Shown: positions 1 to 6,431, counted from the first letter of the stretch. The stretch is DNA of 11,621 bases from an uncultured Collinsella sp. (GCA_900552395.1 URZJ01000040.1:1-11621); one strand, 5' to 3'. Notes: a model not told the origin generated them from the letters alone. Made by a program: numbers and translations.

Positions 1-482
1 CCAAGGAGGCGAGCGGCACCTCCAACATGAAGTTCATGCTCAACGGCGCCCTAACCCTGTGCACGCTCGACGGTGCCAACGTGGAGATTGCCGAGCTTGT
101 GGGCGACGAGAACATCTATACCTTTGGTGCCTCGTCCAAACAGGTCGAACAGCTCTACGCCGACGGCACCTACAACGCCGGTGCGCTCTACCGCAAGCCC
201 GGAATTAAACTGCTGGTGGACTTCATCACCAACCCGGCCTTTATGGCAACCGGCAACGCCGAGCGCCTGCAGCGCCTGCACGACGACATTAAGGGCAAGG
301 ACTGGTTTATGGCCCTGCTCGACATTGAGGAGTACATCCAGACCAAGGAGCGCGTGCTGGCCGACTACGAGGACCAGGACGCCTGGATGCGCAAGGCGCT
401 CATCAATATCGCCAACGCCGGCACCTTCTCGTCCGACCGTACGATCTCCCAGTACAACGACGAGATTTGGCACCTGAGCTAG
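1..482 (+). CDS. glgP: Glycogen/maltodextrin (alpha-glucan) phosphorylase, C-terminal part
   Basis: The reading frame is open from the window edge (first full codon at 3), so only about the last 159 residues are present. The enzyme is a cytosolic GT35 phosphorylase that releases glucose-1-phosphate from the non-reducing ends of alpha-1,4-glucans, using pyridoxal phosphate. The sequence opens inside the family signature (EASGTSNMKFMLN); the lysine at codon 30-32 is the one that binds PLP. GALTLCTLDGANVEI follows, as expected, and the protein ends in a family-typical DEIWHL tail. The ATG at 27 is internal to the signature and is not the start. The TAG stop lies 28 bp before a strong hairpin terminator. 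GlgP and MalP cannot be separated on this fragment. The neighbouring sugar importers fit an alpha-glucan pathway. Confidence 0.95.
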   Translation, partial: KEASGTSNMKFMLNGALTLCTLDGANVEIAELVGDENIYTFGASSKQVEQLYADGTYNAGALYRKPGIKLLVDFITNPAFMATGNAERLQRLHDDIKGKDWFMALLDIEEYIQTKERVLADYEDQDAWMRKALINIANAGTFSSDRTISQYNDEIWHLS

Positions 483-509
483 CTCATTCCCCTTACCCAT
501 CCTCTTGAG

Positions 510-542
510 AAACGGAGTCGTGGCAACACGGCTCCGTTTTTT
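510..542 (+). terminator. Rho-independent terminator of the phosphorylase gene
   Basis: A 13-bp stem (AAACGGAGTCGTG with CACGGCTCCGTTT, one T-G wobble) closes a GCAA tetraloop at 523-526 and runs straight into six T. It lies 28 bp after the phosphorylase stop. This is a textbook intrinsic terminator on the + strand. Confidence 0.93.
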
Positions 543-582
543 GTGCCCGCACGTTACCCTGTGATCCGACTCGGCCAAACAA

Positions 583-798
583 TCTCGATCCGTAGCAATT
601 ACTCAACCAAAACGGTCCCAGCCGTTACAGATTGAGACATACCGGCCCCTCCCCTCGGGTTTATCTCAATCTGTAACATCTAGCAGGTGAAATTCGCCTT
701 TGGTGTTACAGATTTAGATGAAATGGTTAGCTCAGCGGAACCGTCTCGATCTGTAACATCTAACGTCCGAAATCGGCCCTATCCGTTACAGATCGAGA
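583..798. repeat. Three tandem 55-bp modules with 14-bp inverted arms
   Basis: Modules lie at 583-637, 664-718 and 744-798, each exactly 55 bp and separated by 26 and 25 bp. Each begins with a copy of TCTCGATCTGTAAC and ends with its inverse GTTACAGATCGAGA, around a 27-nt interior. Arms pair perfectly in module 3, with one mismatch in module 2 and three in module 1. The six arm copies therefore alternate in orientation with centres 39-41 bp apart. Interiors of modules 2 and 3 agree at about 15 of 27 positions (ATCTA.C at the left, GAAAT and GCC in the middle). The array sits between the terminators of two convergent transcription units, and no promoter is obvious. It covers most of the 456-bp gap between genes. 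Function is unknown: protein-binding array, structured RNA and BIME-like repeat are all possible. Confidence 0.88.
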
Positions 799-823
799 CA
801 AACGACCGGTCAGGCAGTCCCAA

Positions 824-870
824 CACAAAGAAAGGCTCCCCTCTCGCCCAGTGGACGGGAGGGGAGCCTT
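824..870 (-). terminator. Terminator of the ABC importer operon
   Basis: AAGGCTCCCCTC at 832-843 pairs perfectly with GAGGGGAGCCTT at 859-870. Three more inner pairs extend it to about 15 bp with a 9-nt loop. Read on the - strand the stem is followed by TTTCTTTG (rc of 824-833), so it terminates transcripts from the ABC operon, 69 bp past the ATPase stop. The + side of the stem lacks a T-run. Confidence 0.85.
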
Positions 871-919
871 ATATGTGACCGCGGCAAAAGGATGGCAATA
901 CCGCAGTCGCCCAAAGGAA

Positions 920-940
920 GGGCCTGGTTGCACCGGGCCT
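920..940 (-). other. Hairpin overlapping the ATPase stop codon
   Basis: GGGCCTGGT at 920-928 pairs with ACCGGGCCT at 932-940 (two wobble pairs, 3-nt loop). It overlaps the TAG stop of the ATPase gene and has no U-run. It may help protect the operon's 3' end. Only the pairing is seen; the role is inference. Confidence 0.4.
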
Positions 941-2138
941 AGATAAGGTTCTTGCCAGAGACCTTATCGAAGAGGTGGGTCGCGTTCTTCTCAAACTTGA
1001 ACCAGATGGGGTCGCCCGCCTTGAGCGCACCCTTGGCCTCGAGGTCGACAACGGGAATGATCAGGACGAACTGGCCATCGGGAGCGGTCACGTGGACATG
1101 CTCGGTCGAACCCATGAGCTCGGTCACCTCGACGGTACCCTGGAGCGCGCCCTCCTCGTCCTTGTCGGCAAGCAGAATCTGCTCGGGACGCACGCCGGCC
1201 GTGATCTCCTTCACGTCGCCGCCGTCCCAGTTGAGAGCAAGCTGAGCGCAGGTCTCGGGGGCGAGCGCCACGTTCATATCCTCGGTCTTGACGGTAAAGC
1301 CGTTGCCCGAGCGCACCAGCTGGGCATCGAAGAAGTTCATCTGCGGCACGCCGATAAAGCCGGCGACGAAGATGTTCGCGGGATGGTTGAAGACCTCCTG
1401 CGGGGTGGCGATCTGCTGGACGACGCCGTCCTTCATGACCACGATACGGTCACCGAGGGTCATGGCCTCGGTCTGGTCATGAGTGACGTAGATGAACGTG
1501 CCCTTGATCTCGTGGCGCAGCTTGATGAGCTCGGCACGCATCTGGTTACGCAGCTTGGCGTCCAGGTTGGACAGCGGCTCGTCCATCAGGAAGACCTTAG
1601 GATCACGCACGATGGCGCGGCCGATGGCGACGCGCTGACGCTGACCGCCGGAGAGCGCCTTAGGCTTACGGTCGAGGTACTCGGTAATACCCAGGATCTC
1701 GGCAGCGGAGCGAACCTTACGGTCGATCTCGTCCTTGGGGACCTTCTTGAGCTCGAGCGTAAACGCCATGTTCTCGTACACCGTCATATTGGGGTACAGA
1801 GCATAGCTCTGGAACACCATGGCGATGTCGCGGTCCTTGGGAGCGACGTCGTTGACGCGCTTGCCATCGATGAGCACATCGCCCGAGGTGATGTCCTCCA
1901 GGCCGGCGACCATGCGCATCGTCGTGGACTTACCACAGCCAGAAGGGCCAACGAGGACGATAAACTCCTGGTCATGCACGGTGAGGTTAAAGTCCTCCAC
2001 CGCGAGCACGCCGTCCTCGGTAACCTTGAGGTTATGCTTCTTCTCCTCGGTCTTCTTCTTTTTGCCAAAGAAGCCCTTCTTTTTGGACTCGTTGTTGGGA
2101 TACACCTTCTGAACATGTTTGAGAACGATCTCGGCCAT
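939..2138 (-). CDS. ugpC: CUT1 carbohydrate ABC transporter ATP-binding protein (MsmX/UgpC/MalK type)
   Basis: This is the cytosolic ATPase that drives a carbohydrate importer, 399 aa. Walker A GPSGCGKST is at 64-72, the Q-loop Q110, the signature LSGGQ at 162-166, Walker B VFLMDEP at 182-188, the D-loop SNLDA at 190-194 and the switch H220. The C-terminal 240-399 is the regulatory MOP/OB-like extension typical of MalK/MsmX, including GVRPEQI. The symbol ugpC is the usual automatic name and does not imply glycerol-3-phosphate. Residues 17-45 carry a lysine-rich insertion (SKKKGFFGKKKKTEEKK) between the first strands, absent from classical MsmX. The ATG is preceded by GAAAGG at a 7-nt spacing. 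The gene is last in the operon, 68 bp after permease 2. ATPases of this type can serve several importers, which is possible here but not shown. Confidence 0.96.
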   Translation of the reverse strand: MAEIVLKHVQKVYPNNESKKKGFFGKKKKTEEKKHNLKVTEDGVLAVEDFNLTVHDQEFIVLVGPSGCGKSTTMRMVAGLEDITSGDVLIDGKRVNDVAPKDRDIAMVFQSYALYPNMTVYENMAFTLELKKVPKDEIDRKVRSAAEILGITEYLDRKPKALSGGQRQRVAIGRAIVRDPKVFLMDEPLSNLDAKLRNQMRAELIKLRHEIKGTFIYVTHDQTEAMTLGDRIVVMKDGVVQQIATPQEVFNHPANIFVAGFIGVPQMNFFDAQLVRSGNGFTVKTEDMNVALAPETCAQLALNWDGGDVKEITAGVRPEQILLADKDEEGALQGTVEVTELMGSTEHVHVTAPDGQFVLIIPVVDLEAKGALKAGDPIWFKFEKNATHLFDKVSGKNLI

Positions 2139-2156
2139 GTCTCTACCTTTCGATAC

Positions 2157-2181
2157 GCGGCGCCACGCTGAGGGGCGCCGC
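2157..2181 (-). other. Intercistronic GC hairpin before the ATPase gene
   Basis: GCGGCGCC at 2157-2164 pairs perfectly with GGCGCCGC at 2174-2181 around a 9-nt loop, in the gap between permease 2 and the ATPase. There is no U-run, so RNA processing or stabilisation is more likely than termination. Confidence 0.5.
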
Positions 2182-2206
2182 AGAAACTTGCAAAACAGTT
2201 ACGGCA

Positions 2207-3046
2207 TCAGCCCTTGACGGCACCTGCCACCACACCGTCGATGATGTACTTCTGGCAGAAGATGTACATGATGACGATGGGGACAACGACCATCATGATG
2301 CAGGCCATCATGGGGCCGAGCTCGACGTGGCCATAGCCGCCACGGAAGTACTGGATCAAGATAGGAATGGTCTTGTACTTGGTGGAGTCGAGCGTAAGGT
2401 AGGGCAGCAGGTAGTCGTTCCAGACCCACATGGTCTCAAGGATGCCGACCGAAAGATAGGTGGGCTTCATGATGGGAAGGACGATCTTAAAGAACACCTG
2501 AACCGGGTTGCAGCCGTCAATCATGGCCGCCTCCTCGATCTCGAGCGGGATGTTCTTTACAAAGCCGGCGAACATAAAGACCGCGAGGCCCGCGCCAAAG
2601 CCCAGATAGATAAAGCAGATGTTGAACGGCGTGTTGAAGCCGATGCGGTCCGCGAGGTTGGACAGCGTGAACATGAGCATCTGGAACGGTACGACCATCG
2701 AGAAGACGAACAGGTAATAGAAGAAGTTCGAGATCTTGCTGTTGACGCGCACCACGTACCAAGCGCACATGGAGCAGCACACCAGAATCAGCACGACCGA
2801 CGTGACCGTGATGATGAGCGAGTACATAAACGCCGAGGCAAAGCCCTGCTCGTTCAGAGCGTGCACGTAGTTTGCGAGGCCGTTGAACGTCTCGGGCGTG
2901 AGCAGATCGAACGCCGTGGTGGTGCTGATTGCGGTCGCTTTCTTAAAGGAATTGAGCGCAATCATGAACACGGGGTAGATCCATGCGAGCGACAGAATCG
3001 TAAAGAAGATCGAGAGCGCGCGGTTGATAGCCTTATCGCGTTTCAT
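2207..3046 (-). CDS. CUT1 carbohydrate ABC transporter permease 2 (MalG-like)
   Basis: This is an integral membrane permease of a sugar importer, 279 aa, the usual length for MalG/UgpE-type subunits. Hydrophobic segments lie near residues 8-30, 74-98, 107-128, 144-163, 196-217 and 245-265, giving six helices. The EAA loop that docks into the ATPase is at about 172-196 (EAAMIDGCN, then KIVLPIMKP), with the conserved G at 178. The short N-terminus and the C-terminal QKYIIDGVVAGAVKG tail match MalG-type subunits. The ATG shares one base with the TAA stop of permease 1 (TAATG), and GGAGG lies about 9 nt upstream, so translation is probably coupled to permease 1. Substrate cannot be read from the sequence. 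Confidence 0.95.
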   Translation of the reverse strand: MKRDKAINRALSIFFTILSLAWIYPVFMIALNSFKKATAISTTTAFDLLTPETFNGLANYVHALNEQGFASAFMYSLIITVTSVVLILVCCSMCAWYVVRVNSKISNFFYYLFVFSMVVPFQMLMFTLSNLADRIGFNTPFNICFIYLGFGAGLAVFMFAGFVKNIPLEIEEAAMIDGCNPVQVFFKIVLPIMKPTYLSVGILETMWVWNDYLLPYLTLDSTKYKTIPILIQYFRGGYGHVELGPMMACIMMVVVPIVIMYIFCQKYIIDGVVAGAVKG

Positions 3047-3900
3047 TACTGCTGCACCTCCTTGGACCTCGTGGCCTTAAGCTGGATCATAGAAATAGCG
3101 ACAACCAGGATGCAGAAGATAACTGCCTTGGCCTGACCGATGCCCTGCCATGCGATGCCAGCACGCGAATAGAACGTGTTGTAGATGTTCAGGGCGAGCA
3201 TCTCGGTGGAGTGCGCCGGGGCGCCACCGGTAAGGGCGAGGTTCTGGTCGAACAGCTTAAAGCCGTTGGTGATGGACAGGAACAGGCAGATGGTGATGGT
3301 CGGCATCAGGTTGGGGATCTTAACCTTCCAAAACGTCTGCCATGCCGTAGCGCCATCGACCTTGGCGGCCTCGATGTAGTCAGACGGGATGGACTGCAGA
3401 CCGGCGATGTAGATGATCATCATGTAGCCGACCTGCTGCCACAGGGTCAGGATGATAAGGCCCCAGAAGCCAGCAGCAGAGTTAAGGGCGATGAGCTGGG
3501 CGCCCACGTTGGAGAGCAGGCAGTTGATCAGAATCTGCCAAATGTAGCCCAGCACGATGCCGCCGATCAGGTTAGGCATAAAGAAGATCGTACGGAAGAT
3601 GTTGGTGCCCTTGAGCGCTTTGCGGGTGAGCGCCTGCGCGATGGCCAGCGCGATCACGTTGATGAGCACCGTCGACAGGAAGGCAAACGCCACCGTAAAG
3701 AAGAACGACGTGGAGAACTGCGGATCGGACAGCGCGCGCACGTAGTTCTCGATACCGACAAAGTGCGCGTTATTGATGGTAATAAACTGGCAGAACGAGA
3801 GATAGAAACCCTGGATAAAGGGAATCACGAACCCGATCATAAACGCCAGGCACGTGGGCAGCATAAAGAGCGGCCACCAGCGCTTGAGTGCTTTGCCCAT
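3046..3900 (-). CDS. CUT1 carbohydrate ABC transporter permease 1 (MalF/UgpA-like)
   Basis: This is the partner membrane permease, 284 aa. A first helix near 11-30 is followed by a short periplasmic-side loop (FVGIENYVRAL), then five further helices near 66-90, 107-127, 145-168, 200-220 and 256-273. The EAA loop is at 177-201 (EAAKVDGATAWQTFWKVKIP), with the conserved G at 183. It lacks the large second extracellular domain of E. coli MalF and so resembles UgpA/MsmF-type subunits. The ATG is preceded by GAAAGGA at about 7 nt. It is the second gene of the operon, 87 bp after the binding-protein stop, with a 13-bp GC hairpin in that gap. It overlaps permease 2 by one base. Confidence 0.95.
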   Translation of the reverse strand: MGKALKRWWPLFMLPTCLAFMIGFVIPFIQGFYLSFCQFITINNAHFVGIENYVRALSDPQFSTSFFFTVAFAFLSTVLINVIALAIAQALTRKALKGTNIFRTIFFMPNLIGGIVLGYIWQILINCLLSNVGAQLIALNSAAGFWGLIILTLWQQVGYMMIIYIAGLQSIPSDYIEAAKVDGATAWQTFWKVKIPNLMPTITICLFLSITNGFKLFDQNLALTGGAPAHSTEMLALNIYNTFYSRAGIAWQGIGQAKAVIFCILVVAISMIQLKATRSKEVQQ

Positions 3901-3920
3901 AGAAGGGTCCTTTCAATATG

Positions 3921-3956
3921 CAGGGGGCGGGCAAACCTACGTCTGCCCGCCCCCTG
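3921..3956 (-). other. Intercistronic hairpin between binding-protein and permease genes
   Basis: CAGGGGGCGGGCA at 3921-3933 pairs perfectly (13 bp) with TGCCCGCCCCCTG at 3944-3956 around a 10-nt loop. On the - strand it is followed by CATATTGAAAGG and not a U-run, so it is unlikely to be a full terminator. Hairpins here in CUT1 operons (the malE-malF gap is the known case) raise binding-protein mRNA over permease mRNA by blocking 3' decay. That role is inferred. Confidence 0.65.
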
Positions 3957-3987
3957 TCGCTAATCAGATAGCTTGGGCAGCAACTGC

Positions 3988-5304
3988 TTACTCGGAAGCA
4001 GCCTTCTCGGTCTTCCAGCCATCGACGAAGGCGTTCTTGACGCCGTCCCACTTGGTGTTGTCGGCAGCATAAGCGATGAGAGCCTGCTTGAGGTTCTTCT
4101 TCCACTCCTCAGAGGGGATGTAAACGAAGTCCCAAGCAACGGTCTTCTTGCCGTCCTTGGCCATGGCAACGGCCTGCTGCGAGAAGACGTTGGTGGTCTC
4201 CTTAGCGCTCTTGAACGGGGCGGTCAGACCCATCTTGTCAGCGATGATGCTGGTGGCGGTGTCAGAAGTGACGCACCAATACATGAAGTCCTCGGTGGCC
4301 TTCTGGGCATCCTCGGAAGCCTGGGAGCTGACGCACCAGTAGTTCTCGCCGCCGGAGCACAGGCCCTGGTTCTCCTCGCCGTCGACGCCGATGTAGATCG
4401 GCAGCATGCCGAGCTGGTCGTCGGTCATACCGGCCTTGGTGAGGTCGGCGTAGGCCCAAGAGCCGTTCTGGTAGAAGACGGCCTTGCCGGTTGCGAACTC
4501 GTTGGTAGCGTCGTCACCGGTCTTGGAGGCGAGCTGCGAAGGATCGCAGGTGGAGTCGGTGATGTACAGGTCGAAGATCTGCTTAAAGTTGTCGAGATAC
4601 TCGCCCTTGATCTCGTCGTCCTCCTGGTTGTGCTCCTTCTCGAACTCGTAGTAGAGCGGGAGGTTGGCGAGGTGGGTGGTGTAGCGCCAGCTGGAGGAGT
4701 CATCCATGCCGGCGGAAGTGAAGGCACCGTCAACGCCGAGCTCGTCCTTGCGGGCCTGGATGTCATCGGCGCAAGCCTTCAGCTTGTCGAAGGAGTTGAT
4801 GTCCTCGGCCTTGTAGCCGGCCTTCTCGAGGAGCTCCTTGTTGTAGATGATGCCGTAGCTCTCCTGAACCCAGTCGATACCCAGATCCTTGCCGTCGGAC
4901 TGCAGCGCCAGGGAGTCGTCGATGAGCTCACCGCGGAGCTTGGTGTCGGAAAGATCGGCGCAGTAGTCCTTCCAGTTCTTAAGGCCGGTGGGGCCGTTGA
5001 CCTGGAACAGCGTCGGAGCGGAGCTCTTGGACATCTCGGACTTGAGCTTCTCCTCGTATGTGTTGGAGGCGGCGGTCACGATCTTGACCTCGACGCCCTT
5101 CTCCTTCTTGTAAGCCTTGGCGATCTCCTTCCACTCCTTGTCGACCTCAGGCTTAAATTGGAGGAAGTAGACCTCGGCAGCGTCACCAGAAGCAGAGGAG
5201 CCGGAGCCGGCAGAACCACCACAGCCCACGAGACCCAGACCAAGAACAGCAGCCGCGGAGCCAGCGAAGCCCAGGAACTGCCTTCTGCTCATTTCGTTCT
5301 TCAT
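3988..5304 (-). CDS. Extracellular carbohydrate-binding lipoprotein of the ABC importer
   Basis: This is the solute-binding protein (family 1) that captures sugar outside the cell and delivers it to the two permeases. From the chosen ATG it is 438 aa. The N-terminus MKNEMSRRQFLGFAG carries a twin-arginine (SRRQF) motif, a hydrophobic stretch and the lipobox LVGC with lipidated Cys28, followed by a Gly/Ser linker. The mature part has the family landmarks YGIIYNKELLEKAGY, NEFATGKAVFYQNGSW and a C-terminal WD-VK-AFVDGW. A GTG 18 bp upstream is also in frame, but AAAGGGTGG, the evident ribosome site, lies inside that extension 6-7 nt before ATG 5304, so 5304 is preferred. It is first in the operon, which fits a component needed in excess. 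The substrate is probably an oligosaccharide; context suggests alpha-glucan, unproven. Confidence 0.94.
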   Translation of the reverse strand: MKNEMSRRQFLGFAGSAAAVLGLGLVGCGGSAGSGSSASGDAAEVYFLQFKPEVDKEWKEIAKAYKKEKGVEVKIVTAASNTYEEKLKSEMSKSSAPTLFQVNGPTGLKNWKDYCADLSDTKLRGELIDDSLALQSDGKDLGIDWVQESYGIIYNKELLEKAGYKAEDINSFDKLKACADDIQARKDELGVDGAFTSAGMDDSSSWRYTTHLANLPLYYEFEKEHNQEDDEIKGEYLDNFKQIFDLYITDSTCDPSQLASKTGDDATNEFATGKAVFYQNGSWAYADLTKAGMTDDQLGMLPIYIGVDGEENQGLCSGGENYWCVSSQASEDAQKATEDFMYWCVTSDTATSIIADKMGLTAPFKSAKETTNVFSQQAVAMAKDGKKTVAWDFVYIPSEEWKKNLKQALIAYAADNTKWDGVKNAFVDGWKTEKAASE

Positions 5305-5327
5305 TACAATCCACCCTTTCACACCGT

Positions 5328-5346
5328 GGCGGCACCCTTTGCCGCC
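5328..5346 (-). other. Leader hairpin upstream of the binding-protein gene
   Basis: GGCGGCA at 5328-5334 and TGCCGCC at 5340-5346 form a 7-bp stem with a 5-nt loop in the mRNA leader, about 10 nt before the ribosome site. It could affect mRNA stability or initiation. Only the pairing is observed. Confidence 0.4.
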
Positions 5347-5392
5347 GCCTTCGGAGATTGGCTCGGGGACTTTGCCCCTTTTGCTGATTTGT

Positions 5393-5421
5393 ACAATACG
5401 CTATTTGGCTAGTTGTTTGAA
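5393..5421 (-). promoter_or_regulatory. Candidate promoter of the ABC operon
   Basis: Read on the - strand, TTCAAA (5416-5421) and TATTGT (5393-5398) are separated by exactly 17 bp, each matching the sigma-70-type consensus at four of six positions. This predicts a leader of about 80 nt. The -35 box lies inside the operator-like site at 5411-5426. Motif-based, not proven. Confidence 0.5.
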
Positions 5422-5426
5422 CAAGT
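5411..5426. promoter_or_regulatory. Operator-like site C (AGTTGTTTGAACAAGT)
   Basis: TTGTT and AACAA arms flank a 2-bp centre. The core GTTTGAAC differs by one base from GTTTAAAC, which fits the published HutC-class GntR consensus GTnTAnAC. It covers the -35 of the candidate ABC-operon promoter, a natural repression position. Confidence 0.55.
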
Positions 5427-5468
5427 ATTACTAGAGCGGTAGAAAAACTTCGGTGAACGGTAATTTCA

Positions 5469-5510
5469 ACTTGATACTTGACAAGTTTTGTATAAACAAT
5501 TACTTGTTAT
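5469..5510. promoter_or_regulatory. Operator-like site D and ACTTG/CAAGT half-site cluster
   Basis: On the - strand 5490-5499 reads TTGTTTATAC, whose core GTTTATAC fits GTnTAnAC exactly. Around it are the inverted repeat ACTTGACAAGT (5476-5486) and further ACTTG copies at 5469-5473 and 5502-5506. The cluster is about 75 bp upstream of site C, consistent with cooperative or looping binding. Activity is inferred. Confidence 0.45.
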
Positions 5511-5517
5511 CGAATGC

Positions 5518-5572
5518 AGAGAAAACGCCCGGTCAAGCCGATGCATCGTCGGTTTGACCGGGCGTTTTCTCT
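5518..5572. terminator. Bidirectional terminator between the regulator and the ABC operon
   Basis: A 19-bp perfect stem (AGAGAAAACGCCCGGTCAA at 5518-5536 with its complement at 5554-5572) extends inward to about 24 bp with one G-U pair and a 7-nt loop. T-rich tails (TTTTCTCT) occur on both strands. Its main job is probably to end the regulator transcript, whose stop is at 5611, keeping it out of the ABC operon promoter. Confidence 0.92.
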
Positions 5573-5610
5573 TTGAGGACATGAGTCTCGTCAGGCTGCG
5601 AGCTAGCCGG

Positions 5611-6330
5611 CTATCGCTTGGAGTTAACGCGGTAGTGGAAGATCTCGGGGTGTGTGCGAGCGTGCGTCACCTCAAATAAGATGCCGTCCGAGGTGTACGA
5701 CTGGCTCTCCATAACGGCGACGCAGTTGTACTTGCCAAGGTCCAAGTAGCTGCAGTCCTCATCGTTGGCAAGTTCGACGCTCACCGTACGGCGGCTCGCC
5801 ATCACTTTGACGCCACGCTTGTGCTCCAGATAGTCGTAGATAGAGCTTGCCGCAATCTCGGGGGTCAGGCCCTTGGCGATCGACTCCAAAAAGTAGCCGT
5901 GGTCCACCTGGCGCGCGCTGCCGTTGAGGCTTCGGACACGCACGACGCGAATCAGCTCCTCGCCCACCTTAAAGCCAAGGCGGCGCGACAGTTGCTCAGT
6001 GCAAATCAAATGTTCAAAAGACTTGACCTCGGTCGATGCGACGGCATTGTTGCGTTTTGCGAACTCGCCAAACGACTCAACCTCTTCGAGTGCGCCCAGC
6101 ATGTCGGTTTCGCCCTTAAGCCAAATAACGCGCACGCCCTTGCCGTGTATAGGCTGCACAAACATCTGGTCGGCCAGCATGCTCAAGGCGCGTCGAACGG
6201 TATTGCGCGTGCAGCCAAACTCCGCGGTCAGCTCGGCTTCGGTTGGCAGCATCTCCTGAAACGCATAGGTCCCGTTAATGATGCGCGAACGGATCTCGCG
6301 GTAGATTCCTTCGTAAATCGCTTTTGGCAT
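5611..6330 (-). CDS. GntR/HutC-family (UTRA) transcriptional regulator, TreR-like
   Basis: This is a 239-aa DNA-binding sugar-responsive regulator. The N-terminal winged helix is at 1-70; its recognition part LPTEAELTAEFGCTRNTVRRA spans about 28-48, followed by the wing (HGKGVRV). The UTRA effector domain spans about 95-235 and ends in FEVTHARTHPEIFHY, like the FE-T-SRHRP-F-F end of TreR/YvoA proteins. Such proteins usually bind phosphorylated sugars and then release DNA. The ATG is preceded by AGAGGTGA at about 5 nt. It is divergent from the PTS gene, and operator-like GTnTAnAC sites occur at its own promoter, the PTS promoter and the ABC promoter. I infer autoregulation and control of both transporters. 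The effector is unknown; an alpha-glucoside phosphate is the natural guess. Confidence 0.93.
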   Translation of the reverse strand: MPKAIYEGIYREIRSRIINGTYAFQEMLPTEAELTAEFGCTRNTVRRALSMLADQMFVQPIHGKGVRVIWLKGETDMLGALEEVESFGEFAKRNNAVASTEVKSFEHLICTEQLSRRLGFKVGEELIRVVRVRSLNGSARQVDHGYFLESIAKGLTPEIAASSIYDYLEHKRGVKVMASRRTVSVELANDEDCSYLDLGKYNCVAVMESQSYTSDGILFEVTHARTHPEIFHYRVNSKR

Positions 6331-6363
6331 AACTTCACCTCTAATGAATATGTATGGCTAGGC

Positions 6364-6392
6364 ACGATAGCATTTCTTAAAGTTGTTTAAAC
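6364..6392 (-). promoter_or_regulatory. Candidate promoter of the regulator gene
   Basis: On the - strand an extended -10, TGCTATCGT (6364-6372), has GTTTAA 17 bp upstream (6387-6392). The -35 lies within operator-like site A, mirroring the arrangement at the ABC promoter. Motif-based. Confidence 0.42.
6383..6392. promoter_or_regulatory. Operator-like site A (TTGTTTAAAC)
   Basis: The 8-bp palindrome GTTTAAAC matches the HutC-class consensus GTnTAnAC exactly. The same 10-mer recurs at 6505-6514. AG precedes it, as at site C. It overlaps the candidate -35 of the regulator gene. Confidence 0.55.
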
Positions 6393-6403
6393 CGATTATC
6401 GGT
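6391..6403. promoter_or_regulatory. Palindrome ACCGATTATCGGT
   Basis: Six-bp arms flank a single central base. It abuts site A and shares its ACC/GGT ends with the palindrome at 6420-6431. Possible second operator in the divergent promoter region; no regulator can be assigned. Confidence 0.4.
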
Positions 6404-6419
6404 AAAGTACGGATTATTT

Positions 6420-6431
6420 ACCGTCGACGGT
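6420..6431. promoter_or_regulatory. Perfect palindrome ACCGTCGACGGT
   Basis: A 12-bp perfect palindrome in the divergent promoter region, 29 bp (centre to centre) from ACCGATTATCGGT. Could be an operator. A half-site ACCGTC recurs at 6463-6468. Confidence 0.4.

Noticed and set aside
583..798. CRISPR array
   Set aside because: The short repeats are only 14 nt, alternate in orientation, and the intervals between them are themselves partly repeated. No cas genes are near.
687..878. 63-aa + strand reading frame in the repeat array
   Set aside because: It runs through repeat modules and a terminator, has no ribosome site and no recognisable protein features.
975..2171. 398-aa + strand reading frame opposite the ATPase
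   Set aside because: Antisense shadow of a clear ATPase with all motifs; the translated product is Asp/Leu/Val-rich without known features.
3921..3956. Terminator inside the ABC operon
   Set aside because: The stem is strong but followed by CATATTG and not a U-run, and the downstream permease genes have no promoter of their own that I can see.
5305..5322. GTG start of the binding protein 18 bp upstream
   Set aside because: The apparent ribosome site AAAGGGTGG lies inside this extension, and the Tat lipoprotein signal fits better from ATG 5304.
3973..5412. 479-aa + strand reading frame opposite the binding-protein gene
   Set aside because: It is a Leu/Val/Gly-rich antisense frame with no motif, lying over a well-supported lipoprotein gene. 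Codon bias of the true gene explains the open frame.
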